Assembly: GCA_963753905.1 (NCBI GenBank)
Contig: CAVWDZ010000001.1
Location: 3,124,491 to 3,188,490, forward strand
Origin: Bog-756 sp963753905
GTDB taxonomy: Bacteria > Actinomycetota > Acidimicrobiia > Acidimicrobiales > RAAP-2
Direction: 5' to 3'
Length of the DNA stretch: 64,000 nt
This document shows positions 62,385 to 64,000 of this stretch, piece by piece. Within the stretch, counting starts at the first letter, position 1. Every line of letters begins with the position of its first letter. A program made the position numbers and the translations under genes. The notes beneath the pieces are model-generated. The model ran no database searches and was not told the DNA's origin. It worked only from the letters and a program-made list of their open reading frames with translations.

Positions 62385-63152
62385 TCAATTTCCCGCGGAC
62401 TGACCTCCGTCGATGTGAAGGACGACTCCCGTGACGAATGAGGCCAGTTCGAGATAGAGGATCCCTTCTACAACGTCGCTAATGTGGCCGACTCGGCCGA
62501 GCGGATGGAGTTGTGCCAGGCCCTCATACGACGCCGGGTCGTAGAGAGGGCTCTCTATGACTCCGAGGGCAACTGCGTTGAAGCGAATACCGCGAGACGC
62601 GTACTCGATGGCCAATGAGCGCGTCACAGCTGCCAGTCCACCCTTCGTAAGCGATACAAGAGCGGACGGGTTTTCGCTCTCGGCGTGGTCGACCAGACTC
62701 GTAGTGATGTTGACTATGTGACCACCAGTGCCCTGAGTCAGCATCTGGCGGATGGTGGCTTGGGTTATATGAAAGAACCCGGTCAGGTTCACGGCTGTAA
62801 TCGCGAGGTAGTCATCCAGTGTGTAGTCGGTGTATGCCTTGCTGATGAAAATCCCCGCGTTGTTGATCAGACTGTCGACGCGCCCAAAACGATCGACCGC
62901 CTGTTCCACGATCAGCTGAGCGGTCTCGACTTGTGCGATATCACCCCTCACCGTGATGAAATCGGGAGCGGCGGAAGGGTCGATCGAGCGCGACGAACCA
63001 ACGGCCGCATATCCGGCATTGCGGAAGCCTTCTACAAGTCCTGCGCCGATGCCTTGGGAGGCTCCGGTGACGATGACGACTTTGCGCGAAGCATCGGATA
63101 GGCCGACACGAGGTCGCGTCGACGGCTCTCCCGAGTCGGATGGACCCATCAT
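62385..63152 (-). CDS. SDR-family oxidoreductase with atypical active site
   Basis: The 255-residue protein has the Rossmann motif TGASQGIG (29-36), NNAG (97-100), S152 in NITTSLVDH and K170 in SLTKGGLAAV, but the usual Tyr of YxxxK is Val166 (ALVSLTK). An 'SAL-x-SLTKGGL' substitution occurs in one SDR subgroup (recalled), so this is probably a family trait rather than damage. Its ATG overlaps the stop of the DUF3237 gene (ATGA), so the two are coupled and may act on one substrate. Confidence 0.85.
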   Translation of the reverse strand: MMGPSDSGEPSTRPRVGLSDASRKVVIVTGASQGIGAGLVEGFRNAGYAAVGSSRSIDPSAAPDFITVRGDIAQVETAQLIVEQAVDRFGRVDSLINNAGIFISKAYTDYTLDDYLAITAVNLTGFFHITQATIRQMLTQGTGGHIVNITTSLVDHAESENPSALVSLTKGGLAAVTRSLAIEYASRGIRFNAVALGVIESPLYDPASYEGLAQLHPLGRVGHISDVVEGILYLELASFVTGVVLHIDGGQSAGN

Positions 63153-63697
63153 CCGACGAGATAGACCTCGTAGATCACGCCTCCGCGCTGCCGGCCTCCG
63201 ACACCGACGACTAGGCCTTTGTTCAACCAGTCGAGGCTGTCGGGCCCGGTCTCCATTTTGACTGAAGTGCGGAAAGTGTATTCACCTGCGTCGACATCTC
63301 CCCCACGTCCGAGCCGCTCGAGGACCGCCGTGCTTCCGTGCCGCACACTTTGAGATTGAACGTATAGTACATCTCCGCGTTCGGCATCAAGCGTGTAGCG
63401 GACGTCGCCAAGTGCTGTGCCATCCGGAAGAACAATCTGCCAATCGGCGCTCGCTCCCGGAAGCAGTGTCCCGCTCAGCTCAGGTCCGCTGAACATCCCA
63501 CTGGTCAACGGAACGATGCGCCGGTGACCAGCGGAGATCTCGCCGACATCCTGGAGGTCGCCGACAATTGCTTCCAAGCGGTAGACCAGGTTCAGGAGCG
63601 GCTCGGGAAGTCGACTGGTCACGGCTTCACTCTGAGTGAACTCTTGGTCGCTGCGAACATCGAGCAGCGGCTCGCGTGTTTGGGTGCCAGTCGACAT
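63149..63697 (-). CDS. DUF3237 domain protein
   Basis: From the ATG at 63697 the 182-residue protein matches DUF3237: LNLVYRLEAIVGDLQDVGEI, GHRRIVPLTSGMFSGPELSG, DVRYTLDAERGDVLYVQSQS and YTFRTSVKMETG. This beta-barrel family is found near SDR enzymes and dioxygenases in actinobacteria; its activity is unknown. It is co-transcribed with the downstream SDR by a 4-base overlap. Confidence 0.8.
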   Translation of the reverse strand: MSTGTQTREPLLDVRSDQEFTQSEAVTSRLPEPLLNLVYRLEAIVGDLQDVGEISAGHRRIVPLTSGMFSGPELSGTLLPGASADWQIVLPDGTALGDVRYTLDAERGDVLYVQSQSVRHGSTAVLERLGRGGDVDAGEYTFRTSVKMETGPDSLDWLNKGLVVGVGGRQRGGVIYEVYLVG

Positions 63698-63773
63698 GGC
63701 GATGGTCGCGTTGTGAGCAAGTTGTGGGCGATGACCCAACCCGGGACGTGGCTCGGCCGAGCTGGCAATGCGA

Positions 63774-64000
63774 TCAGGCCCCAACGATCAGAGAGCGCGC
63801 CTCTGCTGGGCCGACGATGAGATCGTGAAGGTCGCCACCCACTTCGAGCCGGCTCGACTGGTTGATCCCGCCGATCTTCATCGGCTCGAAGCCAGCGGCT
63901 TGAATCAACCGCTCGACTTCGTCATCACCACGGTCCTCGGCGGTCACGTAGAACAGAACCGCTGGCTCGGGTGAACGGTTGCTCGAAGACTCGAATAGGT
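63774..64000 (-). CDS. NAD(P)-binding / F420-dependent-type reductase, C-terminal end
   Basis: The minus strand from the window edge to the TGA at 63774 reads EPAVLFYVTAEDRGDDEVER, LIQAAGFEPMKIGGINQSSR and ends LHDLIVGPAEARSLIVGA. This is the usual C-terminus of short NADPH-dependent F420 reductase-like Rossmann proteins (strand VLFYVTAED, helix, AAGFEPMKIGG). The gene continues outside the window. It lies upstream of and on the same strand as DUF3237-SDR. Confidence 0.6.
   Translation of the reverse strand, partial: LFESSSNRSPEPAVLFYVTAEDRGDDEVERLIQAAGFEPMKIGGINQSSRLEVGGDLHDLIVGPAEARSLIVGA

Overview
The window comes from a high-GC actinobacterium, most likely class Acidimicrobiia. That placement rests on gene content and on a recurrent N-terminal GWWQASDGKWY-type motif that I associate with that class; no rRNA or marker gene is present to confirm it.

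Three regions are visible. (1) Positions 1-11123 are ordinary chromosome, visibly very GC-rich and tightly packed: a partial amidohydrolase, an NTF2-like protein, a phosphoribosyltransferase, a Fur-family regulator divergent from a NiCoT nickel/cobalt transporter, a beta-lactamase-fold serine hydrolase, an aldo/keto reductase, a small membrane protein, polyphosphate kinase divergent from inorganic pyrophosphatase, an ArdC/ImmA-like metalloprotein and a TetR-like regulator. (2) Positions 11150-61010 are an integrated element of about 49.8 kb sitting in the 3' end of a tRNA-Ala(TGC) gene. A 49-bp perfect direct repeat of the tRNA 3' end marks both borders, a tyrosine integrase lies just inside the right border, and excisionase-like and Rep-like genes lie just inside the left border. 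(3) Positions 61011-64000 are flanking chromosome with a DNA-3-methyladenine glycosylase, a DUF3237 protein translationally coupled to an SDR oxidoreductase, and the end of an NAD(P)-binding reductase.

The element has no visible phage structural genes and no FtsK/TraB-like conjugation gene. It carries a second tyrosine recombinase, a decayed serine recombinase, two Lsr2 silencers, many exported proteins (beta-helix proteins, a YVTN propeller, proteins with GYWLVAxDGGIFSFG repeats, a sedolisin protease, lipoproteins) and candidate defence genes (a DUF4011-type helicase with a C-terminal nuclease, a PD-(D/E)XK protein, an HNH nuclease, a truncated DNA methyltransferase, two DUF6308-like proteins around a SprT-like protease).

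The most unusual signal is a conserved intergenic module of about 115 bp present four times in the same orientation (20318, 24434, 39705, 52564). It consists of an inverted repeat with compensatory changes, a conserved GCGATCG-type core and, in three copies, a tiny Shine-Dalgarno-led upstream ORF. It sits after gene 3' ends, twice exactly at the stop codon of a recombinase gene or remnant, and before genes for exported proteins. A second related repeat family (30216, 34672, 41498, 59563) separates other modules. Together with duplicated genes (Lsr2, beta-helix protein, MerR-like protein) they suggest an element built by joining gene modules at repeats. Five genes in the element are broken by single-base shifts or decay and another is truncated, whereas the flanking genes are intact.
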